From assembly GCF_016920785.2 (NCBI RefSeq), contig NW_024609857.1:189423027-189487026 (forward strand): 64,000 nt of DNA. Direction: 5' to 3'. This DNA is from Ixodes scapularis (taxonomy: Eukaryota > Arthropoda > Arachnida > Ixodida > Ixodidae). Position numbers and translations under genes: made by a program. Below are positions 11,812-23,602 of the stretch, one piece after another (positions within the stretch are counted from its first letter, which is position 1; each line of letters opens with the position of its first letter). A model generated the notes under the pieces. That model did no database searches. It was not told the origin of the DNA and saw nothing but the letters and a program-made list of their open reading frames with translations.

Positions 11812-11893
11812 GACCTCCCGGTTTAGGATTTGAGCTCATCACCTTGAGATCTTGAGCCTAGCGCTTTACCGACCGAGCTAGCGAGAAACGCCA
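11812..11893 (-). mobile_element. tRNA-derived SINE head or tRNA pseudogene
   Basis: On the minus strand the segment contains TAGCTCGGTCGGTAAAGC, a good RNA polymerase III box A, and about 40 bases later GAGCTCAAATCC, a box B-like sequence (GRTTCRANTCC). The D-arm is recognisable but the anticodon and acceptor stems do not pair properly, so a working tRNA is unlikely. DNA continuing to lower coordinates includes a short inverted pair around TAACGCTTGGCTG and GCGTTACGCC, which may be the SINE body. Family and 3' end were not determined. Confidence 0.55.
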
Positions 11894-11942
11894 CTTCCTC
11901 TCGACGCGAAAAAAATATACATTTTCGCGCGGCGTTCGAAGG

Positions 11943-12212
11943 CCGCGCGCCCAGGCCAACACGTCCTAGAGAGCTTTCAAAGCCTGCGCGTCACGTGACA
12001 TGACGTCATGTCCCGGAGGCCTGCACGGGCGCTGATTGAATGCGAGTGCCGCGTCAGCGTTCGCGTGGGACTCGTTTCCTATCAAAGACCCACGCGAAGG
12101 CGGACGCGGCACTCGCATCCAATCAGAGCCCGTGCAGGCCTCAGGGACGTGACGTCATGTCAGGAGACGCGCCCGCTTTGAAAGCTATCTAGGACGTGTT
12201 GCCCGGGCGCGG
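11943..12212. mobile_element. Foldback MITE with about 130-bp arms
   Basis: The left arm (from CCGCGCGCCCAGGCCAACAC) and right arm (ending GTTGCCCGGGCGCGG) pair almost end to end with a loop of about 15 bp near 12072-12088. Shared blocks include CACGTCCTAGA, GCTTTCAAAGC, TGACGTCATGTC, GGCCTGCACGGGC, GCGAGTGCCGCGTC and TTCGCGTGGG. Both arms also carry a TGACATGACGTCA-type palindrome. GC-rich and non-coding. No clear target duplication was seen. Confidence 0.75.
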
Positions 12213-12913
12213 TAGCGCTCCTTGCGGCTTTGAAAGCGTGTAGGCATGTCATGCTGCGCCATCTGAAGGTGTTTGTCAGAACTGGCAGAAGCAGCAGGAA
12301 ACGCCTACACCAGGGACCCCGGAGACGGGCGCCGATAAGTGTAAGGTCTATCACACATTTCGTGCTACCAGTCTTTCTCACCATAATCGAGCTTGTATGT
12401 TTTTGGTTCCTTCGTGACTGGCGCCTCCTTTTTGTCGACCAATACTCCACACGCAGTTACTCTAAACCGTCTTTGAATTAGTCTTCCTGGAAAACGCGTA
12501 GACAGTCAATCGCGGAGAGCGATGGAAATTTCTCAGCGAATTATAAAGCTCAATATAGAATAAGAAATAAAAAATGTGATGCAGCCTGGGACAACGAGCA
12601 CGACGTTTTACTTGCTCACTGTGTCTGCGCATATCACTTTTTTTTTTGGATCGAGGTGCACTTTGAGCTTTGCCGTTCACTGTGATCATTCTATTGTTCG
12701 CCACGATTAGCTGACTCATTCACGTGCAGGAAAGTGAATTCGCAGATATTTTTTTGGAGTGTAGAGAAAGCGGCCATAAGAAGCAGCAAATATGGCATGC
12801 CCTGCGAAATTCGAATTCTAAGCGTAAATACCTTAAACTGAGCACGGGAACGTCATTTATAAAATAAATGTTTGTCTACTTTTTTAGAGCTCAACTCAGA
12901 GTTGCTGATATTA

Positions 12914-12950
12914 AATATATATATTTATATATATATAAAGAGAGAGAGAT
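12914..12950. repeat. Compound (TA)n(GA)n microsatellite
   Basis: An AT-alternating run interrupted once by TTT is followed by GA repeats. It abuts the outer edge of the foldback element at 12955, a common relation between microsatellites and element ends. Confidence 0.85.
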
Positions 12951-12954
12951 AAAA

Positions 12955-13567
12955 AACGGCGGCCGTTCATTTCCCATGTCCTATACCGGTCTCCTCTTCG
13001 TCTGCTCGCTAGTTTGCTTGATCGCTTCCAGGTGGCCTGGTGAACGCAGTAATTATGAGAACGACGAAGGGGAGGCTGGGGAGGAGCGGGATAAGCGCGA
13101 TAAATAATGGTTTAACGAAATATATGAAGGATGATGCAGTTTCAGTTCTCAATAAAAACGAGCGAACTTCATGGTTGATTAAAAAAAAATAATATTAAAG
13201 CAGACCAATGTTTGTTTTCTTTTGTCGTCTGTTATTCGTTCGTTTCCCCTATGCACCGTCCGCGCCCAGCAGGGTCGCGCGAACGGATAGAAGGCGACAC
13301 AATGATACGAACGTTCGTCTACTTTAGAGTTTATTTGTTTATCAAACTGAGATGTTCGTTTCCTTCCAAATGAGAACTGAAACTGCAGCATCGTTTATAT
13401 ATTTCGCTAAAACCATTCGTTATCGCGGTTATCCCGCTCGTCACCAGCCTTTCCTATGGCGTTCTCAGCGTTTTTGCGTTCATCATGCCACCTGGGAGCG
13501 AGCTTGCAAACCATTTCGCAGTCGAAGAGCAGACCGTTACAGGACAGGAAAGTGCACGGCCGCCATT
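12955..13567. mobile_element. Foldback element with about 210-bp diverged arms
   Basis: The left arm, 12955-13165, pairs with the reverse complement of the right arm, about 13345-13567. Shared blocks in order include GGCGGCCGT, CGGTCT, TCCAGGTGGC, TGAACGCA, GAGCGGGATAA, CGCGATAA, CGAAATATAT and GCAGTTTCAGTTCTCA. By eye the arms are roughly three-quarters identical, so this is older than the Penelope pair. The loop (about 13166-13344) contains poly-A and no ORF. The right edge is followed by a T-rich run at 13577-13600. Confidence 0.7.
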
Positions 13568-14464
13568 GATGCTGTTTCTTTTTTTTTTTTTTTCTTTTTT
13601 TGTACAAGTTTTGGGTTCAGTTTAAAAGCAAATAGACATCGCAGTGCTTAAAAAAAGGACGTCCGCCTGCCCAGTTTCGGGTATGCACGTTTGGAATTGC
13701 GAGGTGTGCCAAACGGGCCGGACTTCATTAATGAGGTTTAGAATTGCGAGCGAACGCCAGCACTCTGCGTTTGCGTTGGCGTTGCGCGTTCCACACTGCG
13801 CGTGCGCGGAGCCCAAACTGCGGTCTCCGATTGACGCATGGCGGCGACGCGCTTGCGTACCAGGAAGCAGGCAACGCTTGCGCACAGGGCTTGCGTCTGC
13901 TCCTATACGCAACCCGGCTCGGAGAAAAAACAAAACTGCTGAAAATATTTAAACAGAGGGACGGAAGAAAAAAAAAGTGCGACACTTTATATAAACATTG
14001 TGATGTATATTTATTTTTTTTTTTTACCAAACTGTGGAGTCTGGATAACGCTCATTTGAACTTTTTTTTTCTTTTTTTTTTATTGTAGCAAGACTGTGTT
14101 TAGTTACGTGGTAGCAAGAAGGATGTTTGAGGCTTTTCGTATAATCTTTTCACGCACTCATTAAACATTAAGACTCGAGCACTCAACCTAGGTTGTTCCA
14201 TTGAAATCTGAATGAAGCTCTCTCGATAAAACTGTCGCTTAAAATACCAAACATTACCAGAGAAACGTTATCTATAAGTTTGTAGGATTAATAAATGGGT
14301 TCTCGTCGAGCGTGGGTTGTTTAAAAAGGGAATGTACTACATAACAAGGAAGACGCTAAGTGCCGCCTAGTATAAGGAATTAAAGAACTCAGTTTTTTTT
14401 TTGTGTTTTCATAATCTCTATATTGTCGTTCGTAGATTGCTGATAAACCCATAGGCATGCATTT
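13568..14464. other. Non-coding stretch with CpG-rich patch
   Basis: CpG-rich DNA at 13690-13920 resembles 26830-26900 (both have GCGTTTGCGTT-like and CTGCGCRTGCGCG strings), so it may be a dispersed repeat. Overlapping frames in both directions are not convincing. T runs lie at 14010-14025 and 14061-14080. Confidence 0.4.
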
Positions 14465-15345
14465 AAATGAGGGGTTCCACGATATCTTCAATTGGAATGT
14501 TTTGACTTTACTCGAGCATACTGTCACTAGTGGGACGCCACTAACTAAGAAACTCCCTTGTTGCGGTGTAATTTCAAGGTGAAAAGCGTGCATTTCCTTC
14601 CAATGTTTCCTTCGCAAGACTCGATGACGTAGCGTCACCGCCTAGAGGACAAGGCCGTGGTGCTGACACTTTTTGCGCCACCAGCGAAGGCCAACACTGG
14701 GCGCAGATTGGAAACGAGGGCTGCGTCAGCGCTCTGCTTCGAGTCAAGCTTTGAGCAGAACGTTGACGCAATCGTCGAATCCAATCTTTCACCAACGTTG
14801 GCCTTAGCTGATAACGACGTCTCTATCAGCAGTGTGGCTTCGTTATCTATAGGAGATGTCGGCATAGTACCCCTAGGGACTGTATTGGAACGCGGCTCAT
14901 AGATTTGGGCCCGAGCATTGCGTGAGCACTCGAACTGGCCTCGTGATAATCGATAGCTCGACGAGCATTCGGGTGTAGTGGCCCGTGTTTAATCGCTGCG
15001 ATGACGACTATAGCCGAACTATAACAATGTCTGGAAATCAGTGCGTGTCCTGTGATTTGACCACCCCGGCGCGTGGCTATGATCAACATTGGAGGCATAT
15101 CATCGGCTCCAGATCACGCGGCCGCTTGTTTTGGCTACGAGTTGAGGGAATGAACGCCGCTCGTTTTTCGTTAATTCTTTTTGTTTTCCCGCGACTTCTA
15201 TTGCGTGTGGTTAAAGGGGAACACGTCTTTCATAGGTCATTAAGGTCAGGGATTCGTTCTAAGCGGTATTTGCGCGAACTACAAAAATTGTTGCATCGCA
15301 CCTTTAAAGCACTCGCGTATTGGCCGGAATCTAGCCTGTGAAAAA
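14465..15345. repeat. Rep-A copy 1 (dispersed, possibly once coding)
   Basis: Shares ordered blocks with 50505-50935 and 51140-51770. These include ACTAGTGGGAC, AAGAAACT, GAACGCGGCTCATAGATT, GAGCATTGCGTG, GATAGCTCGAC, AATCGCTGCGATGACGAC, ATAACAATGTCTGGAA and a terminal block with CTAAGCGGTATTTGCGC. This copy has a 230-bp segment at about 14640-14870 with no match in the others. The likely sense strand is minus, where one frame around 14534-14575 matches the 51-kb copy with mostly synonymous changes. No single intact ORF spans the copy. Family not recognised. Confidence 0.6.
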
Positions 15346-17205
15346 AACCTACTATAGTCAAGGATAGCTTTAGAAACGCAGGTGTAGTGAATCCTGAGTA
15401 TATGAATATCGCTTTTCGGCCAGTAAGATTGAAGCGTAAGTCAATAGGGACGCCGAAGAACGTATAGGCAGAGCCTAGAAGCGGAAACATCTTAAGGTTC
15501 CGCGTTTATTGAGCTTACACCGACAACAAAATGAGCTGTCTTTATTCAGGAGAAAACATTTGGGAGGGTATAGAGCTAGGCTCACGCCAATAAAAAGAAT
15601 TTCGCCGAAGATATACTAAACCGATAGAGACATCGCCTGTCATTTCTTGTTAGCGTATTGCCGGGGCGTTTTGCGACGGGATCTCCCATTCAGACACAAG
15701 ACGGAACTAAAAACGAGCGCAGGCACGCGCGCAAAGGCATTCGCGGAATTCCGAAACGACTGCGAAGTGGGAGCCCCCAGATTTCGAGCATCCCACGCAT
15801 AACGCGCGTTCTAGCGTTCTCGTGGGAAACAAATGCGTTATTTAGGAGCCGGCGGTCTTCAGCACGGGCGCAATCCCAACGGCAGCCCGTATACCCAAAG
15901 AGGCGCAGAAAGAAGCGCCCATTCCGAGCTCCTGCATTATAAAAAGGAACTACTACTCGAATATTAAACGCGCGACGAGAATGGGCGCGAAGCGACAGTC
16001 AAGCTCGCACGCGAGAGCGTAAGAACGAGCAAAAGAATCGTGAGTTTTGTTTCTTCTTGAGCGTCGACAATAGGTGCACTTGTCGGGACGTTGTGCAAGT
16101 CAACAACAGCGACAAGAAGAAGCGAAGTTATTGACTTTGAGAGTTCGTGGGGCCGGAAAATATAACTCGTCATTATTGGGCGATTTCATACCTCTAATAC
16201 TGGCGCGAATTGAACAGCAAGTCAACCAACCTTGGCTTTAGAAATATTTTTTTGGAATAAACCTGGTAAAGATTCTGCAGACTTTGTGTAATTGTCCAGT
16301 CGGCGGCAATAGGAGTTGGTCCAGTGTAGTGGTGTCTGAACAGGTGAAAGATGTCGCTTGGAGTGCCTCCGTCACGCCAAGCTATGAAACCGACTGCCAA
16401 ATTGCGACACTAGAAAATTTGACAGTGTATTCTAACTTAATTGATGAACACCTTGATGTACCCGGAACCTCGCGCGTGTGTTCCGTGATGCCCCGGCCGC
16501 TGGGCTAGCTCCTGTTCGCTCACCTTGTAGTACATAAAACCTGATAGCATAAAACGTGCACCGCCTAGTTTTTTTGTTTTTTTTTCACAATAAACTTAGT
16601 TTTATTTATTCGTAGTATCTTTTGATTGGGGTAAAACTGCGTAGCATAGTGGTTCGCAAACTTCCCACTGCGCGACGCTGTTTGTGCGAACAAGTATACG
16701 TTAAGAAATCTCTGGCGTTTACTTTCTCGCAAAGTACTTTGGGAAAGCCAATCAGTGGAATCTAAAGAGGGAGCTCGGCCAGTTACGAGGTTGCTAATAT
16801 GTTTAGACATATAGAAAAAAAAAAAAAACGGTTTGCGCTGCGGTACTGAGCAATACTTTTCCACCGTGCTCAATGCTACTGCGCAAACTTATTTGTTTGT
16901 TTGTTTGGTTAAAGGTATTATCTGCTCCGTTATTGACCAAACTCCCTTAGATTGCTGCGACTGGTCCTCCCAGGTGCTTTCCAGGAAAGTATGGTCACTC
17001 CAGACTTTTTCGAGCGAATAATCACCAGTTTCATCATCTTTTTTGTTTTTCTTCTTCTGTATTTTTTTTTTTTTTTAAATAAAGGGGCTGCCATCGGAAC
17101 TACTTGAGGTGAAAGAAAGAGTTAATTATGGGCTATTCCGTAAATGGTCAAGTTTAGCGTTCGCCAAGACGCCAAGTGAAGTGTGAAAAGCTGGCAATTG
17201 TGTCG
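15346..17205. other. Non-coding stretch
   Basis: No supported gene. A 94-codon plus frame at 15658-15942 is Arg-rich and unrecognised. Around 16735-16760 the string TTACTTTCTCGCAAAGTACT followed by AGCCAATCAG is loosely like the arm of the MITE at 20333. Poly-A lies at 16815-16828 and poly-T at 17061-17075. Confidence 0.45.
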
Positions 17206-17607
17206 TGTTTGCCCTATACTTCGTCTCACCCTACGATGGACTAAGGGCAAAAGCTACGGACCGCCAGATTCAATCACGAGCCACTTAGAAATTGCATCGT
17301 ATTGCGCTTTGATGCACGTATCAGTGCCCGCGTCTTGGGTCAGTGATGGGGATGGCGGACAGTGGTTCGAATCGAATAGCAGCGAGTGACTCAACAATTT
17401 TTCTTTGCAAAGAAGCCGCGACGTACAGGCTGTTTGCAGCCTCGAAGCTATAGAAATGATGCAGCGTTTTTGGGTTCGGAGCATTATTCGTCCACCCCTA
17501 ATCAAAGATAGGCATGTCATAGTTTAGCGTAGAACGTGATTGGACCTGGCGGCCCGTGGCTTTGGCTTTTAGTCCATCGTGGGATGAGACAAAGTATAAC
17601 AGTTTAC
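17206..17607. mobile_element. Foldback MITE with about 70-bp TIRs
   Basis: The left end (TATACTTCGTCTCACCC, ACGATGGACTAA, CCGCCAGATTCAATCACG) is mirrored at the right end (CGTGATTGGACCTGGCGG, TTAGTCCATCGTGGGATGAG, AAAGTATA). The interior of about 260 bp is non-coding. The exact outer limits are uncertain by about 10 bp and no target duplication was identified. Confidence 0.6.
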
Positions 17608-19434
17608 AAATAAAGTTCATATGAAATGAAAAAAAGCTTATTTACTGTATTACATAACATATGACACAATGAGAAATTTCATGACATGCATGGACATCTG
17701 TAGCTAACAAAAATGTTATTTAATTAAGTAACTGCATTTATCATGTAGTCAAGATTCTATCTTTATGCACGTCACAAGGGAACATTAAGAGTCAGTTCAC
17801 AAAAACAAATTTTAAAAATAAAATTCGTTCAAATAAAAACCTTGGCAGTGAGAGCTTCGAGACAGCCCTTCAGATTATGCTGCATTAGGCGTGGCTCCCG
17901 AGAGGGCGATTTAGAAATTTTCGGCACCCTAATTACACATTTCCACGCTGCGGACTCCCCCAAGGACCTAAAAAATAAAATTGTTGTTTGTTCGTTTTCG
18001 CTTGTTCGCTTCTCGTTTTGATATCAGCGACCGCCGCATGATATGCTAATAAAGCGAAACTCCCGCTATTCCCCGCAGATTGCGAAGTGACATCTAACGT
18101 TAGCAGTCGATGACTTCTTTCTTTTTCTGTCGCTTCCTCCCCTCTCTTCCATTTAGATTTCTCATTCTGTCTGTATTTCTTCCGATGACATTTCGAGTAG
18201 CGGCGGCGTAAGCGTTTTCCGCCATAATAACGATCAAATACGAGCCGTCACGCTAATTTCGGCAAAAACCTAATTAAGCCTAAACACGCAAACGCACGCA
18301 CCACAAAACCGCGCACGCGCGTGGCTTGCAGACGACGGCTTCGGGTGCAAAAACAAAAATAAGCAGACAAAAAAGAAGAAAGTAAATAAAAGGAAGATGG
18401 CGCTTCCCACGGGGCGGCACCGGCCAGTAAGAGCCGTACATTTCAATTAAATGGCGGCTCGGCCCGAGAGAGTCCGGCGAGCGACGCAGTTAGTCCTAAG
18501 GGGGTCGCGGTCATCACGAGCACGCAAATCTCGCTAATTATAAAGATTAATGAATTTAACTCAAGTCCGAACCCCGCTGGTGATTTTCCGGACCTCGCAA
18601 TTCGCCCACCCTTTTTTTAAACTGTTTCCTGAATGTTTTTTTGTATTATTATTATCTTGCTCCTGCCGAGTTAATATTTCATCCGCACTCGCGGTTCTAC
18701 TAAATTGGTTCTCCAGATTCTGGACCGCTGTGGGCCGCAGAGAGCCTGTGCAGACTTTCTGCGGGCTCAACGTGGATTGCGCTTTTCTACACAACAGTAT
18801 AGCCGTCATATTGGCATCCTTGTGAGTATGTAGAAAACCGTGAGTTGAGCAACTTATTTCGCTTGTGGAACTTGCCAGTTTTGAAAGGGACGAAAGTTTA
18901 AACAGGCGTGGAGTCTATAAAAGCCTGGTCAGAAAGTAAGATTCACGGAGTTTTTCACCATTTGTCTCATCGTTGTCGTAGTTGTACCGTCATATTTGAG
19001 AGCCCCGACATATATGCGACCACTTAAGAGTTTCTGGCTCTTGAAGTGCCACCGTTAAAACCTTACGTCCCATAAAAATGCATTATTTTTGTTTTGCTTT
19101 TTAAGTTGCGTACGTATTATTTGATGTCCACAAATGATTATACCTGAAATTCTTGACCCTCCTTAGCGTAAACCGTTAAAAAATAAAACTTCAAAGTGTA
19201 AAATGATTTCCAATAATCGGCTACTGAGGTACCAATCTGACATTTCTCTCGAGTGTATGTACTACAGGAAGATTTGTCACGAGCAAATTGAAAATATGAA
19301 CTTTTATTTAGGCAAAACACAAAGATAGACAAAAAATATGCATGTGACGATAAACCATGGGGTCAAACAGAACTTCAGGCGTCTTCAATGTTTGATTTCG
19401 TATGTGACACTACTCTCTATAGCCTGACGTCTGG
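17608..19434. other. Non-coding stretch
   Basis: AT-rich DNA to about 17900. A denser CpG segment at 18180-18540 contains GAAGATGGCGCTTCC (about 18393) and AAATGGCGGCTCGG (about 18448), YY1-like promoter motifs. No exon was recognised beside them. A promoter is possible but unproven. Confidence 0.4.
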
Positions 19435-19630
19435 AATTCATGGGCCGGATTGCTAGAACAGCGTATCAGCTGAGACTGGCTGAATGAAAGCACTGCAAAG
19501 GCTGGGGCACGCGAGCATCTTGGGGCGCAGTTTGAGTCTCGCTCAGCTCGTGCGATGGCTTTGGCAGTGCTTTCTTTTCCCCAGTATCAGCTGAGACGCT
19601 GTTTCTCGCAAGCCGGGACAAACATTCATG
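19435..19630. mobile_element. Small foldback MITE
   Basis: The left arm GAACAGCGTATCAGCTGAGA and GAAAGCACTGC pair with the right arm GCAGTGCTTTC and TATCAGCTGAGACGCTGTTT. Outer blocks GGCCGGATTGCTAG and CTCGCAAGCCGGGAC also pair with mismatches. The loop centres near 19530. About 196 bp, no coding capacity. Confidence 0.6.
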
Positions 19631-20332
19631 CCCCTGTCTTTCGCAGTTTTTTTTTTTTTTTTTGGTATGCCGCGACTCGCCGTGGGCTCTGTCACTTAAT
19701 TTTGGGTTCAGTTAGTTACAGGTTACTTCAAGAAAAAGCCAGGTGCACTTGCGCAAATTAAGTACGTACTTAAAGACACAGACAAGAGCGGAAAACGCGG
19801 CTGTCATAGTGAACACAAATGAACCCGTCACTTGTCATTCTTTTTCGCGTATTTTTTTTTTTCTTTATTGCTTTAGTAACCCAGAATGAGAATATGATTC
19901 TCGTAATTGCTCTAAATTAATTTATTTAATGATTTACCACCGCGTGACGGAGGTTAAAGTCCCGATGCGAATAATGTTTAGAGATGTTACGTATTGTTTT
20001 TTTGCGCATTCCATTGGGTAGCATTATTAATCAAACAATTTTGCTATTACAAAAAAAAAAAAGAAACGAGAGCAAGACAAGTAACGTATGCAAACACCAG
20101 CGAATACATCTCCTTGTTTCTAACAACGAAGCACACGTTCACAGTGCACATTTTAATCTTTTCAAGCTAAGAGCGTTACCACGGATTTGAATGTGTTAAG
20201 TAACCAATAGAAAACCAGAGATAATTAACTTTCGTCCAAGAAACAGTCAACATTCTTTTTACACTGACGCCTTGAAAAATGCAGAGCGTTTCTTCTTACT
20301 CTTGAGCTTTTCTTGCTTTGTAACTTGTCCTA

Positions 20333-20643
20333 CACTCTAAAAAATGTATGTGCGTCTACTTTCCCACACAACACTTAGAGAGTCAATCACCGCAACTTAA
20401 GGAGGCAGCTCAGCGAATGACGATGCCGAAACATATGTTTCGACCAAAAAACGCAGTCTGAGTTGTGACATTAAGCAATGCAAGCGTGACGTTTTGTATT
20501 GCATAATGTCAAAACTCAGACAGCTTTTTTTGTCTAAAGATATGTTTCGGCAACGTCATTCGCTGAGCTGCCTCCGTAAGTTGCGCTGATTGGCTCTCCG
20601 AGTGTTGTGCGTGAAAGTAGACGCACAGACATGTTTTAGGGTG
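20333..20643. mobile_element. MITE-B copy 1, TIR CACTCTAAAAAATG
   Basis: The left end CACTCTAAAAAATGTATGTG pairs with the right end CAGACATGTTTTAGGGTG. Pairing continues through GCGTCTACTTTC, CACAACACT, AGAGAGTCAATCA, GCAACTTAAGGAGGCAGCTC, GCGAATGACGATGCCGAAAC and GAGTTGTGACATTA, so arms are about 140 bp and the loop is short. A truncated left arm of the same family lies at 42414-42562 and a lone end at 23330-23348. Non-autonomous. Confidence 0.75.
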
Positions 20644-21420
20644 AGGGCGTTCTGACTGGCCAGGTGCCGCAATATCATCGGATACTGCGGGACGTTAAGG
20701 GAATCGGGATTCTTAACTTGTTGCAGGTTATATAACAAAGCATACTCGCGAAATATTTTAAACACTTCCCACTGTTTTCTTTAAACAGGTGCCATGAAAA
20801 AGTCCTGTAGCTAATTATTTTGATCGCTAAACTCCCACTTACTTCTATTCGGCTAGCTTACTGAAACTGTTCTACTATTCCAGATGACTTGTTATCACTC
20901 GCACAATATGTGTTCATCTATTCCCAACCTAAGCTATTTTCTCATCGCGCAGAATGCTACCAGGACATGTAAGTTATTTTTTTATATAAATATATCATCT
21001 TAGAAAAGATGTTGAGAGTATCTTCGGTGCACCCTAAAGTTTTCACACTGCGACATTTCCACATATTAGCACTTCACAACCCACATGAGTACAAAGCATA
21101 ATTCAATTTCAGGTAGGAAGGAACCCCGCTTCGCCCCCCCCCCCCCCCCCTCCAAATAAAAAGGTCGTACAAACAAAAGGTTTAGCAGTAGAGAGCAATA
21201 GTGCAATTGATATGACCCACCACAATTATTATTAGAAGCTTCTAATATCCAGATTAGCTTATGCGCAAAAGATTTTTCGCTGTTACGTTCCCTGCTTGTT
21301 AACAACCTGAATAAAATAAACTTTTATTAAATATTTACGCAACATTTGTCTGCAAACATTAACATTAAACGTGACTCACCGATATTGGGGACTTTTAGAA
21401 AACCGTTACCCTATTCAGCG

Positions 21421-21474
21421 TACCGCACTACAAGAGCCTTTGAAGCATGCTTCAAAGGCTCCGGTTGTGCGGTA
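21421..21474. repeat. 54-bp near-perfect palindrome
   Basis: The outer TACCGCAC/GTGCGGTA and the inner perfect palindrome built on AGCCTTTGAAGCATGCTTCA form a cruciform-capable hairpin with essentially no loop. It could be a minimal MITE relic or a mutational palindrome. Confidence 0.7.
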
Positions 21475-23329
21475 TGCGGAACACGGTGACAGTTTGCGAA
21501 AATTCCTTATTGTTCCTCCAACTGGACGGCACCACGCGATCGCTCACTTATGATGTTTTAAGTACTGTCCTCATGACTGAGCGAAAGATCGATCACCCTC
21601 TTTTTTTACAACGTTCTTTTCTCCTTTTTTTTTTTTTGGGGGGGGGGGGGGGGAGTTTTAATAATTGTTATTTTTTAGAAAAACACTTGGAACTGTGCAA
21701 TATTTATCGGTGAGACAAGTTACGGTTACTTATAACCGGTAAAAGTGCTAGGAAAACCAGATGTATAAACGCATCTGAATCTCGGATAATCAAAAAGTAA
21801 GCAAGCGTCAAGCTCGGTCAACGTATACATCGGGTGATAATTCAGTTGGGTGATCATTCAGTTACATTCTCATTCGAACCGCTTTACTGCAAATATTATA
21901 ACTGCTCGGCTTGTTGCGCTGATAACGCTGAGATATCGCCTGCATGATACATTTTTATTTTTTTAACAACATCGTTGAATGCGAATGTGAGGCTTCCTCT
22001 AAAGCGATTTTTTAAGGTGCATTAATTAAAAAAAAAAAAGAATACCTGCCTCTTTTTGCAGCCGCGGTTCATGTAGAAAAAAAGTTATACCTGCTATTTG
22101 GCGAGCTTCACAAACGCAAAGGTTGTGCAAGGAATCGATAAATGCATAAACGATTACTCGTATCGATAAGGTAATGGAGCGATGAAAGACGCATCCGCAG
22201 CCGCGTTGCATAGCGGCAACAGCCGGTCCAATATTCCCCTACGTCCCCTCTCTTTAGGCCCGCCTGCTTCGGCGGAACCTAGTATACGGCTCGGATGCAA
22301 GCACTAATGAGAAGCGCAATTAAAAACGGCGCATTTCGGAGGTTTCCTGGGTCACTTTGGAAATGTTTATAATTGCTTCCGGATAAATTGAAAGCATCTT
22401 TTTTTCATTTTTGGGAACGTTTTTGCTGTCGTTGTCGTTTTCCCTGGGCACCTTAGTCAACCATCATCCCATCTATAGGTTCATTTTTTAGTTGACGTTC
22501 GTTTGGCTTTGGTAATTTATTAATGCTCTCTAAACTACTGAGTTCACGACTATACTATTATTTTTTTATTTACAGCCGATTGATCAATAGAAAGGTCCAG
22601 CAATGGGGGAGCAAGACTACATTCTCCTGCGCTCCAAGGAATCTTGAGCGTCAACTTTTGCGCGAAGTATTTGAGAGTACCGATCGCTGCAATATACGGG
22701 GGAGCTCGGCGATTGCCGAGCTCGAACGTATGTTTACACCTATACTCGTTGTCACCTCAGGAAAAAAAATGGTTCGCTCATTATTGATGGGCTGCGCAAA
22801 GTTGTCCTTACAAGATCTTAGATAACGCAGGAAGAAATGATACTTCTAGCGCTTGAAACATCTACGTCTTGATAGGATAACATAAAGCTAATCTAAGAAG
22901 CACCTACATATATATTTTCATTCAACGCACAAAAGGACAAATTAGCAACGTTCGCCGGAAAGTTGAACCCTTTTTTTGTTATTTTGTTTTGTTTTTTAAA
23001 TGAAAGACAGTATAACAAAATGTTTACTCTCTGACACTGAGCGTGACGCAAGTACGCGAAACTTCATGCTCACTTTACGAACGCAAACGGCTTTCTTTTT
23101 TTTTTTTTACACACTGGATTTACCGTCGATTCCAGTAACGCAGGGCTTGGCTTGTGATGTTCAGGCTATTGGCTTCGTGATTCCTTCTATCAACCTTCTC
23201 ATCGACCAATGCCGCGATCTAATTGGCTGAGAGGGGCTATAATGAGATGGCGGGGACATCGCCTACGCCCCGCTTTTCTTAATCACGGAATGGCCACAGT
23301 CATTTTTAGGGGAAAAGTACAAGCAACCG

Positions 23330-23348
23330 ATGTATTTTTTAGAGTGTA
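23330..23348. mobile_element. Lone MITE-B terminus
   Basis: ATGTATTTTTTAGAGTGTA is the reverse complement of the MITE-B left end (TACACTCTAAAAAATGTAT) with one difference. No partner end was found within 400 bp upstream, so this is a solo or diverged right end. Confidence 0.4.
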
Positions 23349-23461
23349 TGTAGTGCGCAGGACCATCGCCTTTCCAATACTTTATAAGCCGAATTCACGT
23401 TGCTCATAAATCATTAAACCAAAAAGGGCACGGTGCTCGCTGCAGACCCGATGACAACATT

Positions 23462-23572
23462 CGAGAGTTATAGGGAACCGTTTTTGCACATTCCCTAAAA
23501 CTCTCCACTGTATCGGATGTGCAAAAACGGTTCCCTAAAACTATCCACTGTATCGGGTGTGCAAAAAAGTGA
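23462..23572. repeat. 40-bp minisatellite, left block (one unit inverted)
   Basis: About two direct units of CCCTAAAACTCTCCACTGTA plus TCGGATGTGCAAAAACGGTT are preceded by part of a unit in reverse orientation (TAGGGAACCGTTTTTGCACA at 23471-23490). The inversion makes a local hairpin. The same unit forms a longer array at 24578-24925, on the other side of the TIR element. Confidence 0.8.
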
Positions 23573-23602
23573 AAGCCGTTTACAACTCCCTGTAACACCG
23601 AA

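Larger units (their letters stand above)
20644..23461. other. Non-coding stretch
   Basis: No supported gene. Notable simple tracts are a C run at about 21137-21150 and T then G runs at about 21625-21653. A 100-codon plus frame at 22523-22825 is unrecognised. The end at 23330-23348 belongs to MITE-B. Confidence 0.45.

Noticed and set aside
11812..11893. Functional tRNA gene
   Set aside because: Box A and box B are present, but the anticodon stem and acceptor stem do not pair, so a SINE or pseudogene is more likely.
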